A stretch of 64,000 nt of DNA from Bacteriovoracaceae bacterium (GTDB lineage: Bacteria; Bdellovibrionota; Bacteriovoracia; Bacteriovoracales; Bacteriovoracaceae). Shown here in pieces: positions 17,406 through 28,234 of this stretch. The stretch is from positions 1 to 64,000 of the forward strand of contig JARXAH010000054.1 of assembly GCA_029865945.1 (NCBI GenBank), read 5' to 3'. Every line of letters starts with the position of its first letter. Within the stretch, counting starts at the first letter, position 1. Position numbers and translations under genes: made by a program. Below the pieces are notes generated by a model that worked only from the letters and a program-made list of their open reading frames with translations, was not told the DNA's origin and made no database searches.

Positions 17406-19046
17406 ATGATGAAAAAAGATTTACCCATCAATTTTCTCACTAAACATTTAATCAACACCATAAGTGAAACCAATGGCCTATCCCTTTCTGATACGCTGGA
17501 ACTTGCCTCCTTAGGGGCCGAACTAGAGGATAGAGCGCAAATAAAAAAGCAAATTCTGGAATTTAGGCATCTCTTGGCGGCTTACCACAATGACGAAGCC
17601 GATATCAAAACTTTACTGAATCACAAGGTCGCAGAATCCTTATTTTTCTTTTTTAAAAATTTTCCCAAAAATTATTTAGAAGAACATATCCACTTAACGG
17701 GATCACTGTCCGCAGATTTTTTACATCCAAGACTTCAAACGGTTTTAAAGGGGCCACATGGCAAAGCGGCCTTAGAGCAAATTAAAAAAATCTATGGAGA
17801 AGATGTCAAAATTGAAACGATCGACGATGTGCACGAACTCATTACGCTTAAAGACGATGAATTTTTTGATCGCTACTTACAAATTCTCTATCTCCCCAAA
17901 TTAATTTTAACGTCGAAAGCCGCGCACTTTGAGGCCAGCTATCACATGGCCGCCAAACTTTACCAGGAATTTAATGTAGGAATGATTCGCTTAAAATTTA
18001 CGCTGTCACGCGCTTCCAATAATGAACTTGATCAAATACCCGGACTAGAGAATTTATCAACGGAAGATGTGGTGATGGGACTCTATGAGGGTTTTAAGGC
18101 GTTTCAAAATGAGGTGCCACAATTTAAATTTATCTTATCACCCTCCTTTCGCAAAGAAGGAGATTTTTACGACTCCAAAAATTTTCCTTCAAAAAAAGAA
18201 CATTTCTTATCCCAAGTTAATGAGTTGTTAAGTTTAATTGAAAAGCATCCTGAGTTGAGTGAGTATTTGTGCGATGTAGATACCGTTGGCAATGAGCGCG
18301 ACCTTTATCGCAAGACCCATTTTTTAGATATGAAATTGGGTTTTAGGAAGTTGCAATTCAAAGGATTTTCGGTGAGGTCCCACCACGGTGAAACTTGGCA
18401 TACGTTGAAGAAGGGCGTTCAGGCCGTCGATAATGCGATGAATATTTGGCACATCGATACCCTTGAACACGGTCTCAGTCTTGGAATCAATCCCAATTTT
18501 TATTTTCACAGACTTTTTATTCGAGTGATGGAGCGCAATCAAAATAAAATTCCCGTAGATCCTAAAAGTGCGGATTACCGAGAATTAGTGGAAATGGATT
18601 GGGGCAAACACCACGCCATTTTTATAAAATTAACGAATGGTGAAATTCTCAGTAAAAGTGAGCAAACTTTATTTCTCAAGGTAAAATTTCATATCGCAAG
18701 GGAAATTGAACATTATCAGCATGATGTTTTAAATCGCATGCTGCAAAAAGATGTGGGGCTGGTGGCATTACCTTCTTCGAATAATAAACTCACGAATTTT
18801 TTCCCAGACTATAAAGATCATCCCTTTTCTTGGTGGGAAAAGAAAGGTGTTAAGTTGGGAATTGGAACAGACAATTACGTTACCTTGAATACTAATTACA
18901 TCAATGAAATGCTCATCATTTTATTTACTGATCCTTATAATTTAAAAATTACTAAATTATTAATGGTGGCAACTGGGGAAACTAGGCGCCCTTACGTAAG
19001 TCAGTTGCTGTGGAGGATGCGAGAAATGTTTTCATTTGAAGTTTAG
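17406..19046 (+). CDS. Adenosine-deaminase-like metal-dependent hydrolase
   Basis: A 546-residue protein resembling the adenosine/AMP deaminase branch of amidohydrolases. Metal-binding positions appear in the usual order: HIHLTGSL (H-x-H) after an N-terminal helical region, HHGETW, DTLEHG, and GIGTDNYVTLNT (late aspartate), preceded by the VALPSSNNKLT strand. It is much longer than bacterial adenosine deaminases (about 340 aa), with extra helical sequence at the N-terminus and between residues 380 and 440. Start ATG 17406 is chosen because AAGGAGT lies 5 bases upstream; an earlier start at 17376 overlaps the isomerase gene. It probably deaminates a purine or related base; specificity is not shown. 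Confidence 0.75.
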   Translation: MMKKDLPINFLTKHLINTISETNGLSLSDTLELASLGAELEDRAQIKKQILEFRHLLAAYHNDEADIKTLLNHKVAESLFFFFKNFPKNYLEEHIHLTGSLSADFLHPRLQTVLKGPHGKAALEQIKKIYGEDVKIETIDDVHELITLKDDEFFDRYLQILYLPKLILTSKAAHFEASYHMAAKLYQEFNVGMIRLKFTLSRASNNELDQIPGLENLSTEDVVMGLYEGFKAFQNEVPQFKFILSPSFRKEGDFYDSKNFPSKKEHFLSQVNELLSLIEKHPELSEYLCDVDTVGNERDLYRKTHFLDMKLGFRKLQFKGFSVRSHHGETWHTLKKGVQAVDNAMNIWHIDTLEHGLSLGINPNFYFHRLFIRVMERNQNKIPVDPKSADYRELVEMDWGKHHAIFIKLTNGEILSKSEQTLFLKVKFHIAREIEHYQHDVLNRMLQKDVGLVALPSSNNKLTNFFPDYKDHPFSWWEKKGVKLGIGTDNYVTLNTNYINEMLIILFTDPYNLKITKLLMVATGETRRPYVSQLLWRMREMFSFEV

Positions 19047-19537
19047 CTTTTTTTGATACCGGATAGATATTTAATATAGATAGTTTTTTTAACAGTGGCG
19101 ATCACTTCTCCGTGAATATCAAAAATGTCCACATCTGCATTCCAATAATACTTATCCCCATTTTTTGTACTCTCTTTAATGATCACCAGGTCTTCTGGCA
19201 AAATTTTAAAGTGGGCAAAGACTTTGGATCGACCAGGCCTAAGAAAATGAATTTCAGCACTGCGGTCCCAAATAATATAATTTTTTCCTAAAATGTGGAT
19301 TAGCATCAACATGTAGAAGGGATCCACCATCGCATAAAGCGATCCGCCAAATTGGGTTCCCACATAATTTTTGTTGTACCACTCAAAAGCGAGCGAAACA
19401 TTTATCTCACGGTAGTCGTTAGAAATTTTATCAATTCTGATTCCACTTCCTTTAAAAGGAAACCAAATATTCATCAATTTCTTAAGGCCTTGAGCGCCTA
19501 TATATTTTTGTAATTTTTTTAGAAGTGGGGCCGACAT
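19043..19537 (-). CDS. DUF4442-type hotdog-fold protein
   Basis: 164 residues with the hotdog fold seen in YiiD C-terminal domains and DUF4442 proteins: N-terminal helices with MNIWFPFKGSGI, then YVGTQFGGSLYAMVDPFYM where the GG...D region corresponds to the hotdog helix and active site, then strands SAEIHFLRPG and KVFAHFKI. A thioesterase or acyl-binding role is inferred. ATG at 19537 with GGAGGAG. It overlaps the deaminase-like gene's end by 4 bases. Confidence 0.75.
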   Translation of the reverse strand: MSAPLLKKLQKYIGAQGLKKLMNIWFPFKGSGIRIDKISNDYREINVSLAFEWYNKNYVGTQFGGSLYAMVDPFYMLMLIHILGKNYIIWDRSAEIHFLRPGRSKVFAHFKILPEDLVIIKESTKNGDKYYWNADVDIFDIHGEVIATVKKTIYIKYLSGIKKS

Positions 19538-19637
19538 AAAATAACTCCTCCATAAAATTTACCATTCACTTGTTTCCCATCAAAACTTAGTCTATCTTAT
19601 CTGACTTAAGTAAATAAAAATTTAGCGAGATACAAAA

Positions 19638-20066
19638 ATGAAAAATTATTCTGCGTTCAAAATCAGTTTCAGTTCACTATCACTATCCTTAGTACTTTTT
19701 TCTTGTGCGCACTACCCTGATGTTAGACCTGGGGCCAACGGCGTCCACTCTGTTATTGTCAAAGCTGATGATGTCAATGAAGGATCAAGAAATGCCCTTT
19801 CTCAGGCGAGTGATTATTGCGAAACGAAGAAAAAGGAAGCTGTCATCGTTTCAGAGAATAGTAAATATTCGGGAAGTATGGACGAAGGGAGTTATAAAAC
19901 CGCTAAGAAAATTAGCAAGGCCGCCAAAACTATTGGGCCTGCTGTATGGGGTGTGGGTGGCAAAACGGAATCTTCCGCAGGGGGCACGGTCGGAGTTGCT
20001 GGTGCGGCGGGTGATGAAATTCTTGGAGATGAGTACTCTGTCGAAATGAAATTTAGTTGCCAATAA
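19638..20066 (+). CDS. Small lipoprotein with glycine-rich segment
   Basis: 142 residues; signal ending LFSC (Cys23), so a lipoprotein. The middle reads like a lysine-rich domain with a conserved-looking SQASDYCETKKKEAVI region; the glycine/alanine-rich stretch (GGTVGVAGAAGDE) follows, and the protein ends EMKFSC with a second cysteine. Exported proteins of this build are common in Bdellovibrio-type genomes. Function unknown. The ribosome site is weak. Confidence 0.6.
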   Translation: MKNYSAFKISFSSLSLSLVLFSCAHYPDVRPGANGVHSVIVKADDVNEGSRNALSQASDYCETKKKEAVIVSENSKYSGSMDEGSYKTAKKISKAAKTIGPAVWGVGGKTESSAGGTVGVAGAAGDEILGDEYSVEMKFSCQ

Positions 20067-20092
20067 ACATTTAGTTGTCAAAATAAGTCTGA

Positions 20093-20113
20093 GGGCCACA
20101 CGACTAGTGGCCC
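20093..20113. terminator. Hairpin between convergent genes
   Basis: Perfect 7-base arms GGGCCAC and GTGGCCC with a 7-base loop lie midway between two converging genes. Neither side has a good T-run, so termination efficiency is doubtful. Confidence 0.5.
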
Positions 20114-20134
20114 GGCAGAATTACTCAAAATAAG

Positions 20135-21070
20135 TTAATAACGAATTAAGTATCCACTTCGAAATTCTTGAAAATTTCCATTATCATCAACCGATGAAGT
20201 GGCCTTAAAGGTTTGTCGCATACAATTCTTTTTCAAAGCATAATCATCTGCTGTTACTAAAAAAAGTTGCCCTGAAGAATTAAGAATCTTAGGCCTGCAA
20301 AAGTTTCCATTACTTAAAGAACATCCTGCACCATGATAAGAATCGTCATGAGACGGATCATTAATATAATTTGTGGTAAATATAAATTTTGCTCCCGCTT
20401 CGCTCAAATCACCTTCTACGGAAAGTCCAAATTTTTCTTTATCAGTAGTCAGATAGACTGTACCAGTAGAAGACATCTTGTAAGTTTTGAAAACGTAAGA
20501 GTCATAACTTTCGGCCTTTTGGGATTGGCCCACAAAATTTTTACCGTCAAGTCCTAAATACCAATTTGAACATTTCGTAAGTTTATTACAGTTTCGGTAT
20601 TGGTGGACTAAAGTATAGCGCCCGAGGTAGGCCTTTGAACTTCCCGAAGCAAAATAAGAGGCGGCATTACGGTCATCAACATTTTCGCCGCTACAACTTT
20701 GGTTATTAAACGGATCATTGTTAGTGACGGGTGTGGGTGCATGAGAACAAGTGGCGATTAATTGCAGCCGACAAATCCATTGAGAACTTTCATAGCTTGC
20801 ATGCTGCCACTGAAGGTACGACGATTCAACGCCACTTGCATTTCCGTTAGATCCACAGCGATTCATTGCTTCTGTTTTTGCCTTTTGATTGGCCAAAGCA
20901 CAGGCCAAATCTGAGGATTTATGGGTAGCTTCTGCATAAATACTCACACCACCAACATCGTTCATTGTTAGTGTATGAATTGAAGCAGCAATTACACCGC
21001 TAGAAAATAAAAACCCAATGAATACAAAGAATACAGGGACAATTTTAGAGCGCGTTAAATCTTTTAACAT
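20135..21070 (-). CDS. Exported cysteine-rich protein, unknown function
   Basis: 311 residues with a signal peptide ending SSGVIAAS. The mature protein has about 13 cysteines (for example CSNWYLG, CSLSNGNFC, CSHAP) and many aromatic/serine residues, suggesting a disulfide-stabilised beta protein exported to the periplasm or outside. ATG at 21070 follows AAAAGGAG. It diverges from the serine protease gene across 284 bases that hold no other gene. No family recognised. Confidence 0.6.
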   Translation of the reverse strand: MLKDLTRSKIVPVFFVFIGFLFSSGVIAASIHTLTMNDVGGVSIYAEATHKSSDLACALANQKAKTEAMNRCGSNGNASGVESSYLQWQHASYESSQWICRLQLIATCSHAPTPVTNNDPFNNQSCSGENVDDRNAASYFASGSSKAYLGRYTLVHQYRNCNKLTKCSNWYLGLDGKNFVGQSQKAESYDSYVFKTYKMSSTGTVYLTTDKEKFGLSVEGDLSEAGAKFIFTTNYINDPSHDDSYHGAGCSLSNGNFCRPKILNSSGQLFLVTADDYALKKNCMRQTFKATSSVDDNGNFQEFRSGYLIRY

Positions 21071-21354
21071 AGGATCTCCTTTTAAAAATTAAAATTTTTT
21101 GATCATTCTTATTAGCGGTGAACTAAAACCCATTGTCTACAGGTCTAGAGAGTGAGTCAGAATTTTTCCTTGGCAGGGTTGTCTTGCTTTCATCTTGCTT
21201 TTATCCGTTTTTCACGATGAGAAGTGAATACTTTTAAGACAGACCAATAAGAGAATCGACATCGCAACATTTCAAAATTGAAATTTTTACAACGTCGCCT
21301 CGAATCGCCAGAAAACTGGGAGATAATACAAAAGAACATCATCAGGAAAAATCA

Positions 21355-22977
21355 TTGAAAAATATCACGCCTACAAGGGCAATTTACTTATTTCTTCTGT
21401 TCTTATTAAACACCATGATGAGTTGTTCAGACCGTAACTCTAATCCGGCCCCTGTGGTCGGCCAATCTTCAGATGTTAAAAATGATGAAAAGGAAAATAA
21501 GGATAGCAATAAAACTAGCGAGAACCGAGAACAACAGAACGATAAAAATGGCCCTCGAAAAAATCCCACCAAAAGATTAAGTCCAGAGATGAAAACGAAT
21601 AATCCCAAAAATGATCAACCAGCACCCAATCAGAGTGATGAGGATTTCAAACAAACAGATTTTTATAAAGAGGCGTCAAGTACCGTCCTAGAAAAAGAAT
21701 CATTACCCGGTATGGGCGTACTACATTTTGAAGACAAAAATGTTAGTGATCAAATTCATCGTTGCAATTTATTTTTAGTGAGCAGCGATTTAGTGATGAC
21801 CAATGCTCATTGCGTATTTAATTTAAATGAAGGGTCTTCATGCAATAGAAAATTTTTATTCAACATAAAAATGAAAGAAGGCAGCGAGTTAAGGGGATGT
21901 AAAAAGATCATTGAAGTATCAGACTATGATCCCCAAAAAAGTCAAATCCCCGATTACGCTATTATTCAGCTTGATTCTCCCGTAAAAATGGAAAAGACCA
22001 GCTCCTTTAAAATTGCAAGAAACGGCATTCTACCTACGCAAAGTTTTACGATTCATAGCTTTGACGTTGATAGTATTTCGCAAAAGTATATTTTAGGTAA
22101 ATACAAAAAAAGCAGCTGCTCTCTTCTCATGCATAGTTTTCTTGCAAACTACCACGACGAAAAACTACCACTTGAAGCAAACAATCCAGAAAGTAATGTA
22201 AAGGGCGGGAGATCACTTGTTGTAAATTTTGCAAACCTAAACGAGAAAGATAATTGTCATTTGATTCAAGGAAATTCAGGATCTCCTGTTTTAAATTCCA
22301 AGGGAGAAGTCGTTGGAATCCTCTCGGGTAACTCAATTAACGAAGATATTGAATTGACTAAAAGGCAGATGGAGAGAGATCATCAACTAGAATTAAATAA
22401 TGCCGATTCTATTCCAATTTATGATCGCTTAAAAATTTATGAATCCTTTCGGCCACGCTATTTTACAACAAATTTTACCTGTTTAAAATTTCGAGAAGAT
22501 AAACTTAATACTACTTATCAATCTAAGTGGTGTGATAACTTTACCAAAGTTAAAAAAAATTCTTTGGGCGAAAACTTGGCAACTGTATATGAAAAGCAAC
22601 CTATAGAATATATCAATTATACCATTAATACTCTTGTCGACTTCAAGATAGCGACTTACTTAAATCCTTTCATGAAAAAATCTTTCCCTGGTGTAAAATT
22701 TCATTATGGACGTACGAATTTATCAAAAGCGCAAGAAATAGCTAACACAACCGATCTCTCCAAATTAAGTAAACAAAAAGACTATTTAGTTGTATTGCCA
22801 ATTTGCAAAGATAAGAATTTTTCCCAATCTGAATACTTGATGGAAGTTCCCATTTATCAAATTAGCTATGATGACATATTTGATACCTTCTTTAGGTATA
22901 CTCGAGAACCCATCATCGAAGACATCAAAGTGAATTATTTAAGATCAACGGCCAATCTTCCCTTTTGTACTGATTAA
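21355..22977 (+). CDS. Trypsin-like serine protease lipoprotein with extra C-terminal domain
   Basis: 540 residues from a TTG at 21355 (AGGA upstream). Residues 1-23 are a signal ending MMSC (Cys24), giving a lipoprotein. Residues 25-105 are an Asp/Glu/Lys/Asn-rich, disordered-looking linker. Residues 115-330 form a chymotrypsin/V8-like domain with His152 (TNAHC), Asp200 (DYAIIQL) and Ser308 (GNSGS). A C-terminal region of about 190 residues is unassigned and has four cysteines. The enzyme is predicted to be anchored at the cell surface or periplasmic face. Its end overlaps the meaB end by 33 bases, tail to tail. Confidence 0.82.
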   Translation: MKNITPTRAIYLFLLFLLNTMMSCSDRNSNPAPVVGQSSDVKNDEKENKDSNKTSENREQQNDKNGPRKNPTKRLSPEMKTNNPKNDQPAPNQSDEDFKQTDFYKEASSTVLEKESLPGMGVLHFEDKNVSDQIHRCNLFLVSSDLVMTNAHCVFNLNEGSSCNRKFLFNIKMKEGSELRGCKKIIEVSDYDPQKSQIPDYAIIQLDSPVKMEKTSSFKIARNGILPTQSFTIHSFDVDSISQKYILGKYKKSSCSLLMHSFLANYHDEKLPLEANNPESNVKGGRSLVVNFANLNEKDNCHLIQGNSGSPVLNSKGEVVGILSGNSINEDIELTKRQMERDHQLELNNADSIPIYDRLKIYESFRPRYFTTNFTCLKFREDKLNTTYQSKWCDNFTKVKKNSLGENLATVYEKQPIEYINYTINTLVDFKIATYLNPFMKKSFPGVKFHYGRTNLSKAQEIANTTDLSKLSKQKDYLVVLPICKDKNFSQSEYLMEVPIYQISYDDIFDTFFRYTREPIIEDIKVNYLRSTANLPFCTD

Positions 22978-23940
22978 TTCTTCATAAATCTCAGATGCAC
23001 TGATGGCCGGATTTTTTGAAAAATCCATTTTTGAACTTTGTTTTTCCCAAAAATTATTTAACCTACTCAAATATTTTTTTTCTACGATTTTTTTCACCCA
23101 AATTTGTTGCTGCCTTTTTCGATTATCAAGTAAATGATTTTTCTCATCGAAAAGTTTTAAGGAATCCACGGAATTTTCAAAATGATTCACCAACGGTGAT
23201 AGGCCTTGATCACTGGTCGATGATATCTTATAAATACTCGCATTTTTTGAGCCATGATTGAGTTGTCCACTCATTTGATAATGGAGAAAAGTTTGTTCTG
23301 CAGATCCCATATGAGTGGAATCGCACTTATTGATCAAAACGACGTCGGCCAATTCAATTACCCCGCGCTTCATTCCTTGTAAATCATCTCCTTGCCCAGG
23401 TGCCACTAATAACCAAAACCAATCCACCATGGAAGCGAGATCAGATTCTGATTGTCCAACTCCTACAGATTCTACAAAAATATAATGAAATCCAAAGGCC
23501 TTAAGAAGCAAAATAACTTCTCTTGTTGATGGATTCACACCGCCTAGGGAATTGAGTGATGAAGAAGGACGAATATAGCAGTGAGGATGATTAGCGAGAT
23601 CATGCATCCTGGTTTTATCACCCAAAATACTACCACCCGTTAGAGAGGAGCTGGGATCAATACTTAGGACCGCCATTTTTTGATTTTTAGCTAATAAATA
23701 TTTTCCTAATTGATTAATGAACGTACTTTTTCCGACTCCGGGGGGGCCGCTGACTCCAATGACGACAGATTCCTTTTGATAGGGCCAACATAATTCTACA
23801 ATTTTTTGAGCTATACTTTCGTCTCGCTCTAAAGTGCTCTCTAAATAGGTAATCGCTTTTGATAAGGTGGGCCTATCGGTCAATTTCATATTTGAAGCGA
23901 ATTGAGAAATCCAGTCACCGTCCTTATTTGGATTGGACAT
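22945..23940 (-). CDS. meaB: MeaB/ArgK-type GTPase, methylmalonyl-CoA mutase chaperone
   Basis: A 331-residue G-protein that loads and protects adenosylcobalamin in methylmalonyl-CoA mutase. P-loop GPPGVGKST, the MeaB signature [21 protein letters not shown], and base-specificity NKCD are all present. The ATG at 23940 sits inside the end of the mutase gene (17-base overlap), the usual arrangement for this pair; a longer frame to 24015 would extend further into the mutase and is unlikely. Last gene of the mutase operon. Confidence 0.92.
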   Translation of the reverse strand: MSNPNKDGDWISQFASNMKLTDRPTLSKAITYLESTLERDESIAQKIVELCWPYQKESVVIGVSGPPGVGKSTFINQLGKYLLAKNQKMAVLSIDPSSSLTGGSILGDKTRMHDLANHPHCYIRPSSSLNSLGGVNPSTREVILLLKAFGFHYIFVESVGVGQSESDLASMVDWFWLLVAPGQGDDLQGMKRGVIELADVVLINKCDSTHMGSAEQTFLHYQMSGQLNHGSKNASIYKISSTSDQGLSPLVNHFENSVDSLKLFDEKNHLLDNRKRQQQIWVKKIVEKKYLSRLNNFWEKQSSKMDFSKNPAISASEIYEELISTKGKIGR

Positions 23941-25975
23941 ACATTTCCAATCGATCAAGTAATTCGAGGGCCGCATCTGGGATAACGGTACCAGGCCCAA
24001 ATACACTCCAAACACCCATCGCTTTTAAAGGGGCCACATCTTGGGGGGGAATGACGCCGCCCACGACGATTCCGATATCTTCACGCTTAAAATGTTTAAG
24101 GGAAAGTTTCAATTCTGGAACGAGACTCATGTGCCCGGCGGCAAGGGAACTTACTCCCACCATATGAACATCATTTTCCATCGCCTGCTTAGCCACTTCA
24201 TTGGGCGTTTGAAAGAGCGGCCCAATATCAACATCAAAACCTAAGTCAGCAAAGGCAGAAGCAATAACTTTTTGGCCGCGGTCGTGCCCATCTTGGCCCA
24301 TTTTTGCTAGTAAAATCCGAGGTCGTCTTCCACTTTTCTTAGAAAATTCTTCACACCTATTTCTCACTAATTGAACATTTTTCTTCCACTCTTCACCAGA
24401 CGAACTATCACCATCCTGCGCATTCATATCAACTCCTGAACTTCCCACATAGACGCCACGTAAGGCATTTCCTGATTGCTCAAAGCGGCCATAAATTTTT
24501 TCTAGGGCGTAGGAAACTTCTCCCACCGTTGCACCGGCCCGAACACAAGAAAGTGTTTGCTCTAGAAGATTTCCCTTAATCTTTTTCGTGGCCACGGCGC
24601 TCAATTTTTGTAACTCATCCATCACTATCTTGGAATCGCGACTAATCTTTAGTTTTTTTATTCTCTCAATTTGTTTTTCTCGAACCGCGGCATTATCGAT
24701 TTTCAAAACATGGATAGTTTCTTTATAACTGGTTTTATATTTATTCACTCCAACAACGACTTGCTTACCTTGATCAATTTGCGATTGTATTTTGGCGGCC
24801 GATTCTTCAATGCGCATTTTTGGAATTCCGGCCTCAATGGCCTTGCTCATCCCGCCGTATTTTTCAATTTCTAAAAATATTTTTTTAGATTTATCAATTA
24901 ACTCTTCCGTTAATTTCTCTACTTCAATACTTCCGCTCCAAGGATCAATCACATGACAAGCTTCGGTTTCTTGTTGCAAAAATATTTGGGTATCTCGAGC
25001 AATGCGCGCCGAATAAGGACTGGGAAGCGCCAGCGCCTCATCTAATGAATTAGTATGAAGGGATTGAGTTCCTCCGTGTACCGCGGCCATCGCTTCAATT
25101 TGAGTTCTCGCAATATTATTTTGAATCGATTGTGCCGTTAAACTCCATCCGCTGGTTTGGCAGTGGGCCCTAAGCGCCAAGGACTTACTATTTTTTGATC
25201 CAAATGATTCCACTATTTCTGTCCACAAAATTCGCGCCGCCCGCATCTTAGCAATCTCTAAAAAATAATTCATGCCGATGCCCCAAAAGAATGAAAGCCT
25301 TGGCGCAAAGTCATCAATTTTTAAACCTGCTTCGATTCCTGTTTTTAGGTACTCTTTTCCATCCGCCAGCGTGTAGGCCAATTCCAACTCTGCGCTCGCG
25401 CCCGCTTCTTGCATGTGATAACCAGAGATGGAGATGGAATTAAACTTTGGCATGTGCTGAGCAGTAAAAGAAAAAATATCAGAAATGATACGAAGGGATG
25501 GGGATGGTGGGTAAATATAAGTGTTGCGCACCATGAATTCTTTTAAAATATCATTTTGAATGGTTCCACTTAAATCAGATAATTTTACTCCTTGTCTTTC
25601 TGCCGCCAAAATATACAAGGCCAATATAGGTAACACGGCCCCATTCATGGTCATGGAGACACTCATTTGATTGAGGGGAATTTTATCAAATAATATTTCC
25701 ATATCTAAGATGGAATCAATGGCCACACCGGCCATTCCTACGTCTCCCGTGACTCGAGGATGATCAGAATCATATCCACGGTGGGTTGCTAAATCGAAGG
25801 CAACGGATAGACCTTTTTGTCCTTGCGCCAAATTTTTAAGATAAAACGCATTACTCTCCTCTGCGGTTGAAAATCCGGCGTACTGCCGAATCGTCCAAGG
25901 CTTGGAGAGATACATTGAGGCGTAGGGGCCATGCAAAAAGGGAGGAACTCCGGGGAATTGATTTTTTAAATTCAT
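23924..25975 (-). CDS. mutB: Methylmalonyl-CoA mutase large (catalytic) subunit
   Basis: 683 residues. The N-terminal barrel starts with the characteristic [18 protein letters not shown] and contains [30 protein letters not shown] and [18 protein letters not shown]. The C-terminal cobalamin-binding domain has GQDGHDRG with the axial His564. It converts (R)-methylmalonyl-CoA and succinyl-CoA into each other using adenosylcobalamin. It overlaps the small-subunit gene by 4 bases (ATGA), so the subunits are made together. The pathway is likely propionate and branched-chain amino acid or odd-chain fatty acid breakdown. Confidence 0.96.
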   Translation of the reverse strand: MNLKNQFPGVPPFLHGPYASMYLSKPWTIRQYAGFSTAEESNAFYLKNLAQGQKGLSVAFDLATHRGYDSDHPRVTGDVGMAGVAIDSILDMEILFDKIPLNQMSVSMTMNGAVLPILALYILAAERQGVKLSDLSGTIQNDILKEFMVRNTYIYPPSPSLRIISDIFSFTAQHMPKFNSISISGYHMQEAGASAELELAYTLADGKEYLKTGIEAGLKIDDFAPRLSFFWGIGMNYFLEIAKMRAARILWTEIVESFGSKNSKSLALRAHCQTSGWSLTAQSIQNNIARTQIEAMAAVHGGTQSLHTNSLDEALALPSPYSARIARDTQIFLQQETEACHVIDPWSGSIEVEKLTEELIDKSKKIFLEIEKYGGMSKAIEAGIPKMRIEESAAKIQSQIDQGKQVVVGVNKYKTSYKETIHVLKIDNAAVREKQIERIKKLKISRDSKIVMDELQKLSAVATKKIKGNLLEQTLSCVRAGATVGEVSYALEKIYGRFEQSGNALRGVYVGSSGVDMNAQDGDSSSGEEWKKNVQLVRNRCEEFSKKSGRRPRILLAKMGQDGHDRGQKVIASAFADLGFDVDIGPLFQTPNEVAKQAMENDVHMVGVSSLAAGHMSLVPELKLSLKHFKREDIGIVVGGVIPPQDVAPLKAMGVWSVFGPGTVIPDAALELLDRLEMYVQSK

Positions 25976-27399
25976 AATCCGTATTCCTTAAAAATTTTTG
26001 CATCTTCCTTTCGTTCAAGATGAACAAAATCGATCCAAAATTTAAGGGAAGAAATCTTTCGGTGAATCGGAAAAATGTTGGGAGGCAAAGTAACTCCACT
26101 CAATTCCCCTGCTACGATCATAGTATTTTCGGTGCTCCACGATACTTGAGAGTAAGTTTCATCACTTCCACACAGGACAAGAAAATTTTCATGCACTTGC
26201 TTCAATTTTGAAACGTCGACCACTGACTCTAAAAATTCTAACGAAACTCCGATGGCCTTAAAAAAATTTTCCGTAAAACTTATTCTTGGTCCTAAGCCGG
26301 CCTTTGGGCCGATGATGATCGCCTTCCAGGGAAGATCCCTTAATCCACAGGCCATAGATGCTGATCTTAATTTCTCCCAATCCTGGGAAAAATTTTCTAT
26401 TTTAAAATCATCAGGTTTAAAGGCGTAATCATCGCTAAGATCGATAAAGTCATTCACGCCACTTAAGATAATTTTTTTCGTTTGAATTTGATTTACTCGA
26501 AATTCCCAGTCTTCTTGAACCCATGTTTTCATGAGTTCTTCTTTTTTTTCTTGTTTTGATTTCTCGCTTAACTCGATTAAATTGATGGCCGACTGATAAA
26601 TGCGATCACTTTGAGCTTCAATAAAGTTTGTTCCTGCTACAAATTTTTGATTGACGTGGGTTTCCTCTTTGAGCACCAAATACTGAGTTAACAAGGACTC
26701 TAATTTTTCTTCAACCCACAAAACCTCTTGGCCCGCTTTTTTATCTAACCAAGGGTCGGTGATTTCTATAAAATCCACTTCACACAAGAGGGTCGAAATC
26801 AAACAGGCATTGATGCGCAAGATGTTTAAATGCTCTGCATAGTACGTAAAAAAACGTTTATTGATTGCCACATAAAGTTTAGGATTTTTTTCCCCTGGGA
26901 CTTTAAATTTTTCTTGAATTTTTTTCCATGCCGCAATTTTCGCCACGTTGATCAATGAGTAAGGGGAGAGAGTAAGAACAATGGTGGAAAAATTATTCCT
27001 AAATTGATTCATGTAAGCATGAGCAAGTTCTAGAGATGGGCCGCACTTAGTTTGCTCTCTGTATTTAGTCCCATTTAAATAAGATTTCAGTTCTAAATCA
27101 GCATCAGAATCCAAATCTCCAAGAGCATATTTTTTCTTCCATTGCTGCTTTTTTTCTGCCTTTAATTCTGACTGATAAAGAGAATTCAAAATAAGTTTCG
27201 CATCACTATTGAAACCCTCAGAAGAATGAAAAGGTTCGCTTGCGCTTCCATAAAAAACATCGTTGATTAAACGATGATCCCAAGGAGGCACAGAAACTTG
27301 AGAAGATTTCCAGTGAGAAGAAAGTTGAGGTGAGGCCTTGTCCCACCATTCTTGATATTGATCTTTATCGAATGATGATCCACCCACACTCACGCTCAT
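25972..27399 (-). CDS. mutA: Methylmalonyl-CoA mutase small subunit
   Basis: 475 residues, a MutA-type subunit with a barrel-like N-terminal domain but without a cobalamin-ligand motif: no DxHxxG is present in the C-terminal Rossmann-like part. It opens with [10 protein letters not shown], a tryptophan-rich start like that of the small subunit. Its gene is followed by mutB in a 4-base overlap and preceded by a methyltransferase gene's stop only 9 bases upstream of its own start on this strand's other side. It is thought to stabilise the catalytic subunit. Sequence conservation is weaker than in mutB, as expected for this subunit. Confidence 0.85.
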   Translation of the reverse strand: MSVSVGGSSFDKDQYQEWWDKASPQLSSHWKSSQVSVPPWDHRLINDVFYGSASEPFHSSEGFNSDAKLILNSLYQSELKAEKKQQWKKKYALGDLDSDADLELKSYLNGTKYREQTKCGPSLELAHAYMNQFRNNFSTIVLTLSPYSLINVAKIAAWKKIQEKFKVPGEKNPKLYVAINKRFFTYYAEHLNILRINACLISTLLCEVDFIEITDPWLDKKAGQEVLWVEEKLESLLTQYLVLKEETHVNQKFVAGTNFIEAQSDRIYQSAINLIELSEKSKQEKKEELMKTWVQEDWEFRVNQIQTKKIILSGVNDFIDLSDDYAFKPDDFKIENFSQDWEKLRSASMACGLRDLPWKAIIIGPKAGLGPRISFTENFFKAIGVSLEFLESVVDVSKLKQVHENFLVLCGSDETYSQVSWSTENTMIVAGELSGVTLPPNIFPIHRKISSLKFWIDFVHLERKEDAKIFKEYGL

Positions 27400-27408
27400 A
27401 TTAAACTA

Positions 27409-28221
27409 CTATTTTAGAGCGGCCAAATAGGCCACCCAAGAGAGGCAATTTTCTACTTCATTTTTATAAGGACTAAAGACTCCATTTCCCCCGCCCTCAT
27501 CGTCATCCCCTTCCCAGTAAGGAGTGACACGGCGAAAACCCACTTCTTGCAATAAATCTCGAAGCTCTGGCATCGTCCAAAGTCGCCAATCATAAGTGAA
27601 AACATTCACTAATTTTTTTCTACCCTTCGGACGAAAATGAATGGCATAAAAAGATTCTTGGGTGACAGGATCAAATTTTTGGCAATCCCAATAATAAATA
27701 AAATCTTTGTGCTCGGTTTCTTCTTCGCACACGGATTGCGCTTCCACGCCACCGAACAAATCGATCACAAAAAGCGAACCCGCCGGAAGGCCATCGTAAA
27801 CTTTTTTAAAGTATTGCTTCATGAGATCGCGAGTTTTAAAAATAAAATAAGAAAAATTTAAGGCCACCACCATATCGGCCGTAGAATAAGGAACTTCAAG
27901 GACATTTCCTTTCAACATTTGGACTTGTTTTTTTTCTTTGATGCTCAATTTTTCAAAGTGATGAATCATCCCATAATTGAGTGGCACTTCATCTAAGTCG
28001 ACTCCCAAGGATGAAAAAGCAGTCCCTTGCTTGGCCCATTCACAAGCAAGTAGGCCGGTTCCGCAAAAATCTTCCCGCAAGACTTTGGAGTGTTTACCTC
28101 GCTCAATTTTACTTATGTGCTGAAGCGTTTCAATTTCACCCGGTGCATTTTGAACGGCCTCTTCGTATAAAGAATACTTGGTATTAACGGTAATTAAATT
28201 CAGAGGCCGCTTATCTTTCAT
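27409..28221 (-). CDS. Class I SAM-dependent methyltransferase
   Basis: 270 residues from the ATG at 28221; a GTG at 28248 in the same frame overlaps the protease gene and cannot be excluded. The SAM-binding core is clear: motif I EDFCGTGLLACEWA, the acidic end of strand 2 (GVDLDE), and the motif near VVALNFSYF. The tail has acidic/glycine-rich EGDDDEGGGNGVF. The substrate is unknown. It lies between the tail-specific protease and the mutase genes, all on one strand with short gaps, so it is probably co-transcribed. Confidence 0.82.
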   Translation of the reverse strand: MKDKRPLNLITVNTKYSLYEEAVQNAPGEIETLQHISKIERGKHSKVLREDFCGTGLLACEWAKQGTAFSSLGVDLDEVPLNYGMIHHFEKLSIKEKKQVQMLKGNVLEVPYSTADMVVALNFSYFIFKTRDLMKQYFKKVYDGLPAGSLFVIDLFGGVEAQSVCEEETEHKDFIYYWDCQKFDPVTQESFYAIHFRPKGRKKLVNVFTYDWRLWTMPELRDLLQEVGFRRVTPYWEGDDDEGGGNGVFSPYKNEVENCLSWVAYLAALK

Positions 28222-28234
28222 GATCTTTATCTCG

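Noticed and set aside
27400-27408. Cobalamin riboswitch in front of the mutase genes
   Set aside because: mutA begins 9 bases from the next gene in the same operon, leaving no room. No B12-box-like sequence was noticed upstream of the operon head at 30446-30540.
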